The translations under genes and the position numbers were made by a program. 64,000 nucleotides of DNA from Erpobdella octoculata (taxonomy: Eukaryota; Annelida; Clitellata; Hirudinida; Erpobdellidae): positions 38,754,179-38,818,178 of the forward strand of contig OZ022242.1 of the NCBI GenBank assembly GCA_963978895.1, in the 5' to 3' direction. A model generated the notes under the pieces. That model was given only the letters and a program-made list of their open reading frames with translations. It did not search any database and was not told the DNA's origin. Positions 37,546 through 48,104 of the stretch are shown here, piece by piece (position 1 is the stretch's first letter; each line of letters opens with the position of its first letter).

Positions 37546-38490
37546 TTAGTAAATCAACAACTTCGGCGTGGAGAGCCCGGATATCAATTTTTCTTCAAAA
37601 GCTATCCAGAGCTCCCACACCCTTTCATCTTTTTCCAGTGTTGAGGGTTTGTGTTGCTTCAGCGGTTGCCCTGTTGCAGCACAGGCTTCTTCGACTGGAA
37701 TTGCCGATGCTTTTGTAAATAAAATATCAACAACTTCGTAGAACGACTTGCGCTCTACTAGGTTGTTGAGGGCACTTTGCCACGCCTCAATGTCGTTGTT
37801 GGTCTTACAGTCTCTCTGGTAGACGCTCCATTCTGATATTTTATATTTTCCTTTGATCCAAGTTTTTTTTATGTAGTCCGCTAATGTCTAAAAATAAGAA
37901 GGAAATATAAAACAAGTCAACAAATTTTAACGTTAATATTAATTAAATTTTACTTTGAGTGCTGGTATTCGTGTTTCTAGATCAAGGGTCTCAAATACAT
38001 TATGGATTTCTCCAGGAGGCAAATATGGCAGTGCCATAAACTTTTTTATACCTTTATATATTTCTACTTTTTTTTCGTAATCGGTTTTGAGACCAATTTC
38101 CTGGAGAAAAAATCACAGTTACTGTTGTAAAGTCTTATAAAACAATATATTACTTACCGTCGCTTTTCGGTAGAGGGCTTGTTGAAAATGAAACAAGCAG
38201 CCATGTACCTCCACTCCTGGGAAAACGTGTTTGGCTGCTGTCCACATCCCTATCTCAAAATCAGCTGAATAACATAATAAAAACAATTTAAAATTTTCTG
38301 ACTGATATAAAAAATTCAAAAAGATTTTGTATCAATTACCCATTAATGTTTTAATTGTTATGCCTGCCTTCTGAAGACTTTGAAGAACAGCCACATAATC
38401 GACCCGTCGCTTGCCAGACATAAATGCAAATGCAACAGGCACCAATTTAGTTGCTGTGTTTTTGCCGATCATGGTATGCAAAGATAGCAA
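37546..38490 (-). pseudogene. MULE-transposase-derived gene with introns, 5'-incomplete
   Basis: Four exons with consistent phase: 38490-38340, 38264-38158, 38100-37954 and 37887-37546. They encode the C-terminal part of a MULE catalytic domain. The order is LLSLHTMIGKN and VPVAFAFMSGKRR; ADFEIGMW with the second catalytic Asp; HGCLFHFQQAL with the C-x2-H; and NNDIEAWQ with the catalytic Glu. The frame closes at TAA 37546. There is no first Asp, zinc finger or terminal repeat upstream, so it is either truncated or its 5' exons are too diverged to see. Three spliceable introns are unlike the intronless copy at 22.6 kb and suggest an old, host-acquired copy or a different subfamily. It lies between two SH2 genes. 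Confidence 0.55.
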
Positions 38491-39104
38491 CTGGTAAAAA
38501 TTTGCTTTTAGTTTGTGATAATTCGCCAGTACATTACGCTATTCATAAGTAAAAGACTTAGATCCATAATGTGACTCAACATTTTGGCAGCTAAGCAAAC
38601 TTTGTTTAGGTTATATTTGAATTTAATAATTAATGATTTTTCTAGTTATGTAATAACATAACACCTCTGCTGTATTGCAGTAATGAACTGAAAAAGAATA
38701 AAACAACAGACGACAGATTTCTTATAAAACGAATTTTAAAAAAATGTATCTTTAACCATGTTCAAATGTTGTTATCGATGTCACTGCAGACGCTTTCGCA
38801 CGGGGATCCGCCACGGATTTGGCCCTACATGTACATATCAATTGCGATTAATTACCCCAGCACTTATAGAATGAATCATTGACTCCTATCCTACTGTCAT
38901 AGGAATCCATAGATGAATTGTGATAATAATAGTAAAAGACTATTGCAAATGTACATAAGATGAAAATGTGCATTATGCTAATCGTCACAAATTAGTTTCT
39001 AACTCTCTGTGTTACGTCCCACCGGGCCGGGCGATATAGGTGTATTGTAGGTAGGTACAATATGGAGATGATATACTATTTGTCGATGCTCCAAAACATT
39101 GTTC

Positions 39105-40852
39105 TCATCTGCTATATCTCCGATCTCGCCGGCGATAAACTGGAATTTTGAGAAATAGTCCTGGAACGTTCTCCTTGTTGGGAATGGGATTGACCCCAAA
39201 ATGCCGGATCAAGAATGACAAATCCTGAGATTCCCGATCACCGATGAAGTACATTCCATTCCTGTTTGTTGTTATCCTTATGTGAATCAAACGTTTTGTC
39301 TTGTACCTGAAAGTTCATTTCAAATTTTTACTTTAGTAGTAATATAAGAATGTTCTATGTTAAAACTTAAAATCACCTTAGAGCATCAAGGGTTGTTCTA
39401 AAATATTTCAAAATAAATATAACCCCTCCCTTTTATAAGTTATTGTCCAGTGGCGTTTCAGGCGATTGGGCGGGAGCCTCCAAAAATAATTGATGAACGA
39501 GGACGAAGATAGGACTTTTTTCTAAAACAATTTATTTTTTTTTCAAAATTTTGCACCTCCTTAAAGGTTTTGCCAGGTCGGACCGCACTTCCCTAACCCC
39601 CTACGCTACGCCACTGTGATTTTCTATCAAAAAGGCCAATAAACGATCTAAATAATTAAGTAGCTTAACTTACATGACAGAAATTGTTAGGGTGTTTTCG
39701 TAAGTGAAGCTTTCTCGGATTAGAAATGATCCTTCCTCGAGGTCCTTCATGAATTCACACACCTGAAAAATTGAAATTGTTGCAAACGATGAATAAAAAA
39801 TTAGTCATCATTTCAAACATTAAAAAAAAAGAAGTTTAAGAACTTTTTTTTATCAAACTATTGGCAGTTAGTGTAAAATAGCCCAGAGATAAACTCTATT
39901 TTGCTTTTATTGTTAGCCAGTTTCAAGCCTGAATTAAGGAGGAGGGAAAAGTAAGCAGGATCAATTTATGATCCGCGACAGTAAATAATTCGATATTTCC
40001 GACATACTGGCCATACTGGCCTTACCCCCTTCCTAAAACACCAGGTGTAAAAAATTATAAACTATCATAAACAACCCTAAAAAAGCATATTATATAGTAT
40101 ATACTAGTATAAATTAACTCAAAAATTGTTTAACTTCTTACTTCATCACAACTCCTTAGGTCTGGGTGATAAATTCGCAGAGGATCAACGGTTCTTGAAT
40201 GCAGTGTTTGACATTTAAAGCACATGTTCTGCTCGACGTTTGCTTGCATTAGAATCTTTGGAAGTTTCCTCTGGAGCAGGGCATTATTTCCAATGGCTGG
40301 AAGAAATGTGAATATTTGTCGCGTCGGTGGAGATTGGTACTCGACTGGCTGTCCGGGTGTCACGATGGCTCTCCATCCGTGTGGTAATTCTATAAATCGG
40401 TCTTGAATTGACGTTTCGACAGTTCCACCACCTTTCACGTCTATCCGACTTCCAGTTCTGCTGCTGTTTCTCAGACAGTCGCAGTTTTCACCCCTACAGC
40501 AAGGGTTGGCATAGTTCGAAATGCGAAGGTCTTCGAAAGGCAGGTGATTCATAGAGCTCGCATGTGAGGATATTTTTTCATGCATTTCTGGAGTCATAGC
40601 ATCATATATTTCTCTAGGCAGGGAATTGGATATTTGACGCGTTAGGGGAGATTGATGCTCAACAGGTTGCCCAGGAATTATGATTACTCTGGATCCGTCG
40701 GGTAGATCTTTGATTTGGCCTTGGGCTAACTTAAAACTGCTTTTGCTCATCACTGTCTTCGGATTCTCATCGATACTTTCGTATTCGTGTTTGTTACAGC
40801 CGCAGCTTTTATCTTTGCAATGAAGGTTGGCATATCTTGAATCAGTCAACAT
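39105..40852 (-). CDS. SH2-domain protein 2 with duplicated N-terminal block
   Basis: Exons 40852-40142, 39762-39674 and 39306-39105 give about 333 aa. Two roughly 105-residue repeats come first. Each begins with a YAN plus cysteine cluster (YANLHCKDKSCGC and YANPCCRGENCDC) and ends with the conserved block (LPDGSRVIIIPGQPVEH at about 50; LPHGWRAIVTPGQPVEY at about 156). The SH2 domain follows, with textbook FLIRES (Arg253) and IHIRITTNRNGMYFIG, stopping right after FLKIPVYRRR. The order is therefore block-block-SH2, the reverse of its neighbours, in which the block follows SH2. Phosphotyrosine binding is expected; the rest is unknown. A TAG stop ends the protein 8 residues after the SH2 core. 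Confidence 0.8.
39908..40055 (-). repeat. interspersed repeat family, copy C
   Basis: Reverse-strand copy of the family at 2341 and 41,581. Its words include TTACACCTGGTGTTTTAGGA read inverted, GATCCTGCTTACTTTTCCCT and CAGGCTTGAAACTGG. It lies in intron 1 of SH2 gene 2. Confidence 0.55.
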
Positions 40853-41580
40853 TTTACTTTTCGTTAGATAAGTAAGCGTGGTTTTCAGAAGCAGTTGTAG
40901 ATTGATTGTCCAATCACGTCAGACGATGTACCGGATGCGTTGTTATTTTTAATCTATTTAATATGCTGTAATTTTAAAAGAGAAACTCATCTAAATTGTT
41001 ACACGAATTCAGGAGCACATATCTTTTTTCAAGCTTTATACGAAAAACTAATCGCTCTTAGCTGTAAAGCCAAGCCTATCAAAAAAGAATGAAAAGATTT
41101 TCATTCACTCTCACAGTCACTTACAGATTGTAATTTTCAACGTAAAATCAGATCAGTTGAATCGTAGCTTAGCGGTGGGTACTAAATAATTCAAACAACT
41201 GAAAAAAGAGAATATTAGATAAAAGAGAGGGTATCAGTGACGTCAATCTTATGTTTAGTAATTTCATTCTCACTTAAAAAGACAAGATGTTAAAGCTATT
41301 GTTTTGTCTTCTTCTGCTAGTGACATTGTTTTGATGACTAACATATTATGTTATTTCCATCTAAGGACACTGTTGTGATGACAAACATATTATGTTATTT
41401 CCATATAAGGACACTGTTGGGATGACAAACATATATAATGCTATCTTCTATAATATAACAGAGCAGTGGCGTTACCATGACGTGACTTATATTTCGTTGT
41501 CTAATTTGCACATCAGTAAACTATTTTCAAATATCAAAAAAGTAATTTTATTATTTTCATAATTTTTTTTATAATAGTTT

Positions 41581-41722
41581 ATAGTCCTTTACACCAGGTG
41601 TGTTAAGACTCTAATGGCTGTATGTAGGAAGCACTTAAGTACTTCCTGTCGTGGATCAAAATTTGATCCTTTTTACTTTTCCCTCCTCTTTTCTCCAGGC
41701 TTGGGACTGGCTCGCAATTAGC
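41581..41722 (+). repeat. interspersed repeat family, copy B
   Basis: TAGTCCTTTACACCAGGTGT, TTAAGACTCTAAT, ACTTCCTGTCG, TTCCCTCCTC and GGGACTGGCT occur in the same order as at 2341-2480. Confidence 0.6.
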
Positions 41723-41782
41723 TCACGTGCTCGAAATGGCGCCAATATCAGAGTTGAAATTTCTCAATCACAATGAAATTTT

Positions 41783-41930
41783 CCGCATCTAACTGAAGAA
41801 GGATAGATTGAAAACTCAAGGGTTGACTTTTATATCCCCAATCTCGGGGTGGCTTGCCGCATCTAACTGAAGAAGGATAGATTGAAAACTCAAGGGTTGA
41901 CTTTTATATCCCCAATCTCGGGGTGGCTTG
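41783..41930. repeat. perfect 74-bp tandem duplication
   Basis: The unit starting CCGCATCTAACTGAAGAAGG and ending GGGGTGGCTTG occurs twice head to tail without any difference that I see. Confidence 0.9.
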
Positions 41931-42809
41931 CCGCCCTGAAAACAGCTAGTTTCCATATTAAAAGGCATTCACTGTTCTTTACACCCTTTATGCTTTCGCC
42001 TTGACATTTAAGACTTTCACAACTGTTTGTGAAAGTAACTTTTCCACACATATTCATTTACTGACACTTGAAATATGCAATCAGTGAAAAACTTTTCAAC
42101 AAAACGTTGCAGATCTGAGGCAAGCAGTTGCAGGTCTGTAAGTTTCACTCGCATTTTGTGTAAAGTCAAAGGAAAACAGTCATCCAGATAGAACTAACGA
42201 AACATATTGATAGATAACCAAACATGAATTTGTAGTATGACCTTCATGTTAAATTAATTTGCTGGAAGAAGTGCTAGGTTAACTAAATTGGAAGAGTCTC
42301 AACCTTGAGTGTGAGAGCTTCACGGTTCGACTTGCACTCGCTGAATATAGCCCATGTTATTGGTAAACTCAGCGGGTAAAATCGTTTTTCTCTGTGACTA
42401 GTCATGTAAAAGAACAGCGCCTCTGAGCTGTGTAAGGGGTGCTCTTTAAATTAACACATTTCATTGTTTTTCAATTGAACGAAGAAATCCCTATAAAAGA
42501 TATGACTTATCTGAATTTGATTACCGCTTTTGACAAAGTAACGCATAAAAGGTTGTAGAGAAAATTCGATTCATTATAATTAATTAATTTATTATAATTT
42601 TATTACGATGTCGAAAATAAAATAGTTTGAATTAATAAAAAAAAGTGATTGGCAGTTACGATGAATAAAAAGTTTTAAAGTTACTATGAATAAAAAGTTT
42701 TAAAGTTACTATGAATAAAAAGTTTTAAAGTTACTATGAATAAAAGTTTTAAAGTTACTATGAATAAAAAGTTATTGTTGGCCCAGCACTTTTTTGGTAT
42801 CGTTTACTT

Positions 42810-44245
42810 CTACTGTTGGACAATTTTAAAGCCAGCAGAGTACAGAGTCTGAAGTTCTCGGTTGCTCATGGAAGCCAAAACTTGTTGCGGTGGAGTTTGT
42901 AAAACCTGCTGCATCGGTGGTGACAGAAACTCCACGGGCTTTCCAGGTACCATGATGGCTTTCCATCCATCTGCAAGCGACATGATTTGGGCATTTTCGA
43001 TGTTGCTGTCGCCTGTGCCAACATCGGGTTTGGTGATGCCCGGGCCGGTGACGTAGTTGCAGTTGCTAGTTGGCGTAAGCTCAGCTGCCTTCGGTTTGTT
43101 CTGCTGACCATTCTTGGAATTCAGGTAGGGACTGGTAGCCATCAATGAAACTGTCGGTACTAGATATGGGGCATCCTCCGATTGGTATCTCATATAGATT
43201 GTTTCATCATCAGCCGAAGGATTCGCGTGTCCGTTTTGGTTTTTGACACAACGGGTGCTGATGAACGGCTGATTTGGGTTTCTTATAGGAGTTTTTAAGA
43301 AAACGTTGGAAACATTTTCATTGTTTTTTATTTCAGTTGTCTCAAAGTACTTGATCAGGGAGAACACGTCTTCGCATTGCCTGTCGCCGACTACGTACAT
43401 TCCTTCTCTTCGGTCAATTTTTATGTTGATCAGCTGATTCACTCTGGTCCTGCAAAAATGATAATTGAGTGAGTGAGTGAGTGAGTGAGTGAGTGAGTGA
43501 GTGAGTGAGTGAGTGAGTGAGTGAGTGAGTGAGTGAGTGAGTGAGTGAGTGAGTGAGTGAGTGAGTGAGTGAGTGAGTGAGTGAGTGAGTGAGTGAGTGA
43601 GTGAGTGAGTGAGTGAGTGAGTGAGTGAGTGAGTGAGTGAGTGAGTGAGTGAGTGAGTGAGTGAGTGAGTGAGTGAGTGAGTGAGTGAGTGAGTGAGTGA
43701 GTGAGTGAGTGAGAGTGAGTGAATGAGCGAGCAAGCGAGTGTGAGTGAGATTGAGTGTGAATGAGTGAGTGAGTGAATGATCATAAGGACATCTTACTTG
43801 ACAACAATAACCAGCGTGTCTTCACGACTGAAACTATTCCTCAGAATGAAACTGCCGACAGCAGACTCGGCCATTACCGTTTTTACCTTTAAAGTTATTT
43901 AAATATAATACTTTTACAAATAATATAAAAACAAAAAAATGTTAAGTATCTAAATCTGTTGAAAAGAATTCATTTAGATCTTTCTAGTAAACAGTAAAAA
44001 ATAGTACTTTTTATAGTAAAAACAACCTACAAATAAAAAGAATGAACTGATCTAGAACTCACTTGCTCATTATTTTTTAATTCGGGAAAATAATACGGTA
44101 GGTGGTGGTAACTGGTTGACGACGACAGAACCGGAACGTCTTCTTCGCTCCTGGCATTGCTGTCGTTGTTTCCGCCGCTGGACTGGATCTGGTTTTGTGG
44201 CGAGGCTGGAGTGGAGTAGACCTTCTTTCGTGGGCGTGGTGGCAT
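42810..44245 (-). CDS. SH2-domain protein 3 with conserved C-terminal block
   Basis: Exons 44245-44063, 43886-43798 and 43449-42810 give about 303 aa. The N-terminus is basic and Ser/Asn-rich (MPPRPRKKVY). The SH2 domain spans about 53-146: YYFPELKNNEQ, FILRNS with the phosphotyrosine-binding Arg77, then LINIKIDRREGMYVVG and VFLKTPI. The usual betaD His is Asn here. Residues 249-288 carry the shared block (LADGWKAIMVPGKPVEF, SPPMQQV, ASMSNRE), ending close to the stop. Intron 2 is almost wholly a TGAG array. Same exon structure as SH2 genes 1 and 2; likely a tandem paralogue. Confidence 0.8.
43466..43780. repeat. TGAG tetranucleotide array
   Basis: About 250 bp of pure GAGT/TGAG, then 60 bp of degenerate copies, within the 348-bp second intron of SH2 gene 3. 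The minus strand reads as open SLTH repeats in frame with the following exon; this is intron sequence between good splice sites, not protein. Confidence 0.95.
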
Positions 44246-45770
44246 TTTCTATCTAGATTATTTTTTTTTGAATATTGATGTCGTCATAATGCTCGATTTA
44301 AATATCAGTTTCATCCATCGAGTAGGACTTGTTTATCTACTTGTTTGACAGACAATAACAATTATATGTCAATCAGTAAAATAAAACAAGATGTTTCTTG
44401 CTAATTAATAGGTTAATTATACATAAAATTGAGAAACAAAAAAGATGAAAAATAACTTTTCTTACTTTGAAATTGAAAAACTTGTTTTTTATTTATAAAA
44501 CGTTTTCAGCACTATTCGAATTTTCGCTCGGAGCCAGTCGCATATAAAGAGGATATGATTTCATACAACCATCGTTAAAACTTAACAAAAACAATCGCTA
44601 AATTCGTTAGCTTTGAAGCCTGCGTCTTAACAAACCGATGATATTGTTAGATTTATTATTATAGCTTGAGGGCCTGCTTGTACTAAATACACGCATCTTT
44701 TGTGTTAAGCGCCGGGCTTGAATTTGGTACCAGGATTGGTTGTCATTCAGAGAGTGCTCATTTGCCAAAGTCGAAAATAAATTTGGGAATTTCCAATTAA
44801 GCCCCCAATGTCGTAAGGCCCACGCAAGACTTCCGATCGACGTTCCGAACTAACCATGCCCCCCCCCCCTAATCCTAGAAAAACTGTAATGATATGAAAC
44901 AATTGGAATATATATGATATAATAACCCAACATGTGTAAGACGTTTTGCGCGAGAAGCTTTGGTATCTATGGCAAATAAATAAAATAATAAAAATAATTT
45001 GAATTAACTCATAAAATTACAAATTAGTAATATTCTAATTCATCCTTTTTTCTGTGGAAAAATTATTTGCTCTTTCATTTGATTCAAGAGCTGAGCATGT
45101 CTCCATGTCAAACTTTTTGTGCGAGACGCTTTGGTATTTATTGCAAATTAATTTAATAAATAATTATACACATGAATAACTGAATTAAATAAATAAATAT
45201 CTAAATAACTTAAATTTATTAAATATATTTTCATCGTAATGTTCAAACATCCGTCTTTTGGGACCTCTAGTAATTAAAACAAAATGGAGGAAAGACTCTT
45301 AAGAAATAATTGTGATGGGGGACGGGTAGGTGCCCGGAAAAAAACGGCCGCCTCTGGTCTAAATGGGCTCACGAGTGATAAAAACTCCGCAGTTTTAACT
45401 GAAGAGAAAGAAAGATGAAATAGTTATGTGTGTTAAATATGTATACAATTTTATTTTTCAGAGCATGGAATTTATTATTCAATACTACCCTTCTTTATGC
45501 AGGAGTTGGAGGCTGGATCTCTGTTCAGGTTGTTATTTAAATAAATATATGATAGAAAACCACTTAATTTCAAATTAAAAAATCATCTAAGCCACAGGAA
45601 AAAACATTATTTATTCATTATCGTTCGTCTTAAAATACAAAAAAAGGTAGTACTGTCTTAAAACGCATTAAAAGTTCAAAGTTCAAAGTTCGAGGTACAA
45701 AGGTACAAAGTTCAAAGTTCGAGGTACAGTCTCATCGATTAATCAATTAACCGATTAAAAGCGAAATTAA
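44246..45770. other. upstream region of SH2 gene 3, no recognised gene
   Basis: AT-rich. Two stretches (about 44,940 and 45,110) share GTGTAAGACGTTTTGCGCGA-like and CTTTGGTAT-TATGGCAAAT words and look like an old local duplication. Short AAAGTTC-type repeats lie at 45,670-45,730. Confidence 0.45.
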
Positions 45771-46918
45771 TTAATTAAAAACTGTAAATGACCCGTTGAG
45801 CTTAAAGAAGCCGTTAGAGTTGTACTTTTTGAACCTGATCCTGGCCTCAACGTGATAGCTCCGGCGGTGGATTTCGTGCTGACACCTGCCTATCAGCCTC
45901 CTTGTAAATTCGCCCACCGTTCTCAATCTTGCTCGGTCTAAAACAAGTGCAAATAGATATATAACTTTCAAACATTTAATTGCATTTTCAATTGAAAACT
46001 TTGAAAGTTTTTTTTTATTAATCTCCGATTTAAACTTTAACCACTCTCAAGACTTAGACGGATATACATACAATACAGCCGTGGAATTGTTTAGCTGTTA
46101 TTTTGCTCACAGATCCTCTGATTAAATCGCTAGTGATTCTGGTATTTCTGTGCTTATGGTGGTTATTAAAAGTTATTCATCGTATGTCCTAACATTGGTG
46201 AAGAGTAATGTGTGAAGGGGGGCGGTGATTATGTTATTTATTTATTTATGAACAGTTCGTAACCTAAGTCATTCCTTCGGAGAATTTGAATCCGACTTTT
46301 AAATAGAAACATCCCCAAATGAGTCAAAAACTATTTAGATTAGAGCTTTTTACTTCTTCTAGCTTAGATCCACTTTTCAAAAGTCGAGTCAAAGAGTAGC
46401 GTTTTATTTGATTTATTAAATACTAAATAAAAATTGCCATCCATGAAATCATTTTAGCAAAGCCTGGAGCAAAATGTTTCAGAAATCGACACACTCGATA
46501 ATGTTATACTCCTAGTGCTAAACTTTTTCTCCAAAAATAGCTAATTAGCGGGGGCGGGAGGATTGTCGTAAGTCTTTTTCCAAATTTTTTCCAAAACCTT
46601 CAACACTTTTTTTCTCCAAAAATAGCCGATGGCCGGGAAATAATCATAAGTACTTTTCCAAATATTTTTCAAAAAGCTCTGTAGCTATTTAAAAAAAATC
46701 CTGAAAATCCTTTGGAAAAATCCCCCTGTACCCCCTCCCCACCTTCCCCCCAAATGACACCCCACCCAGAAACCATTTTATTTACCTCTTGCTATGTAAC
46801 CAAGACCGTCGTTTAGACATACGTAAGCAGCATTCGTCTCTCCAATTATTCGTTTCCAGAAATTTTCAATGCTTCTCTCGCTGAAGAACGTTGGATTAGC
46901 TGGAAGTTGGCATGTCAT
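45771..46918 (-). CDS. unknown 99-residue protein, faintly Tctex1-like
   Basis: Exons 46918-46786 and 45937-45771 join in phase (G + AC gives Asp). It starts MTCQLPANPTFFSERSIENF; the second exon reads VGEFTRRLIGRCQHEIHRRS followed by YHVEARIRFKK and ends FFKLNGSFTVFN. The length and the order helix, helix, R-x-Y plus beta strands recall Tctex1-type dynein light chains, but hallmark residues (the FWD near the end) are absent. I offer that only as a hypothesis. Splice sites are AGAG|GTAAAT and TTTTAG|AC. Confidence 0.4.
46480..46760. repeat. diverged tandem duplication of CCAAAAATAGC-type sequence
   Basis: Two copies of an approximately 105-bp unit (TTTTTCTCCAAAAATAGC, then GTAAGT...TTTTTCCAAAT) lie in the intron of the 99-residue gene. 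Confidence 0.5.
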
Positions 46919-47215
46919 CATAGGAGACAATGAAGAAAACAATAAAAATTATTTGATTTGTATACATCAGTTTTTATTTAAAAAACATAATTAAACTTTT
47001 TTTAATTATTTATTAAGTTACAGTAAATTTAAACAAAATATGATTTCGAAAAAAAGAAAATAGACTTTTGTAAAGGTCTGATATTTCTTAATAATTATGG
47101 GAGATATCAAATTGGGCTCATACAAAACTTACAAGTGGTCACCAAGTCTGTCGGATAGTTAGTTTTACATTGAAAACATATGTGACTGGTTTTTAACGTG
47201 ATCAATCAACTAATC

Positions 47216-47998
47216 CTAACCAAAATTCAGATATCTCCACTCTTGCGACTGAAAAATCCTTCTAATAGTCCATCCGATGATGTTTTCTTCCAGCTCCTTC
47301 TTGGTCATTCCGTCTCTCGTCGACAAGTGTAGCATGTCGCTGTTCCTTTCTTCGAAAGCGGCTCTGTCGGCCGGCTGCTGTCTGCTGTGCGCTGACGCTA
47401 TAGACGAAAACGACTGTGAATCTACCGGTTCGAACCGAGGCCTTCTTTCGTTGAAGTAAAAGGTACCGTTTGTTAAAAAAAGAGGGGCTGCTACTCGTAA
47501 GTAATTCCTGTTGCTGTTGTTGTTACTTCTACTACGCTCGCGACTGCCAAATTCACCGCTACTACTGCTACTGGAGATGCTACTGGATACCCACTGGGTA
47601 ACGTCTGTTTCTACGTTCGTCGAGCGTAACGGACATGTCTCTTCGTGTCGTTCAATTTCTGGTATCGTCATGGCCGTCGTGCAGCCGGTGAAACGGCAGC
47701 GAATAATCACAGAACCCAGTGCGTTCAAGACGTCCTCCGACGGATCGGTAAAATCTGAGAAGCGACAGCTCTCTCGACACAGGGGGCAATTTCTGTGAAC
47801 GCAAAACCAGCGAGCAATGCACGACTGACAGAAAGTATGGCCGCACGAGGAGATGGATTTGGGTTTGTAGAAAATATAGAGACAAACGGAGCAGATGAGG
47901 TCTTGTTCGATCGGTAGATCTCCGATCACTCTGTCCTCGTCGTACCTGGGTGTGCAGAACAGGCCGAAAGTAAAACTCACGTAAGTTCTTGTAGGCAT
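47216..47998 (-). CDS. intronless RING finger / TRAF-type zinc finger protein, probable E3 ligase
   Basis: A single 260-codon exon. The C3HC4 RING occupies residues 36-74: C36-x2-C39, C52-x-H54, C57-x2-C60, C71-x2-C74. A TRAF/SIAH-like finger follows at about 99-122 (IIRCRFTGC ... ERHEETCPL). Then comes a low-complexity serine/asparagine region and a C-terminal helix-like segment (ELEENIIGWTIRRIF). RING plus TRAF-type finger is the arrangement of RNF41/NRDP1 and LNX-like E3 enzymes, which transfer ubiquitin from an E2, but the rest does not match them. An in-frame stop and a TATATAAA box lie upstream. It may be a retrocopy, as its neighbours have introns. Confidence 0.75.
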   Translation of the reverse strand: MPTRTYVSFTFGLFCTPRYDEDRVIGDLPIEQDLICSVCLYIFYKPKSISSCGHTFCQSCIARWFCVHRNCPLCRESCRFSDFTDPSEDVLNALGSVIIRCRFTGCTTAMTIPEIERHEETCPLRSTNVETDVTQWVSSSISSSSSSGEFGSRERSRSNNNSNRNYLRVAAPLFLTNGTFYFNERRPRFEPVDSQSFSSIASAHSRQQPADRAAFEERNSDMLHLSTRDGMTKKELEENIIGWTIRRIFQSQEWRYLNFG

Positions 47999-48091
47999 CT
48001 CGAAATATTAAGAGTTTTTTTTTCTAGACTGAATGGATTTCAGTGAATTCAAGAGCACAACTTTAACTAACATTAAAGTTGAAACTGGCCG

Positions 48092-48104
48092 GGTTTATAT
48101 ATTT
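48092..48104 (-). promoter_or_regulatory. TATA box candidate for the RING gene
   Basis: Reads AAATATATAAACCC on the minus strand, about 100 bp upstream of the ATG at 47998. The spacing suits a core promoter with a short 5' UTR. Confidence 0.4.

Larger units (their letters stand above)
40853..42809. other. intergenic region between SH2 genes 2 and 3, several young repeats
   Basis: Contains three copies of a 48-bp unit (ACATATTATGTTATTTCCAT) at 41,322-41,450, a repeat-family copy at 41,581, a perfect 74-bp tandem duplication at 41,783-41,930, and a 25-bp array (AGTTTTAAAGTTACTATGAA) at 42,655-42,775. No exon recognised. Confidence 0.6.

Noticed and set aside
43450..43784. SLTH-repeat N-terminus on SH2 gene 3
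   Set aside because: The sequence lies between a good donor and a TGCAG acceptor, and the paralogues splice at the same place.
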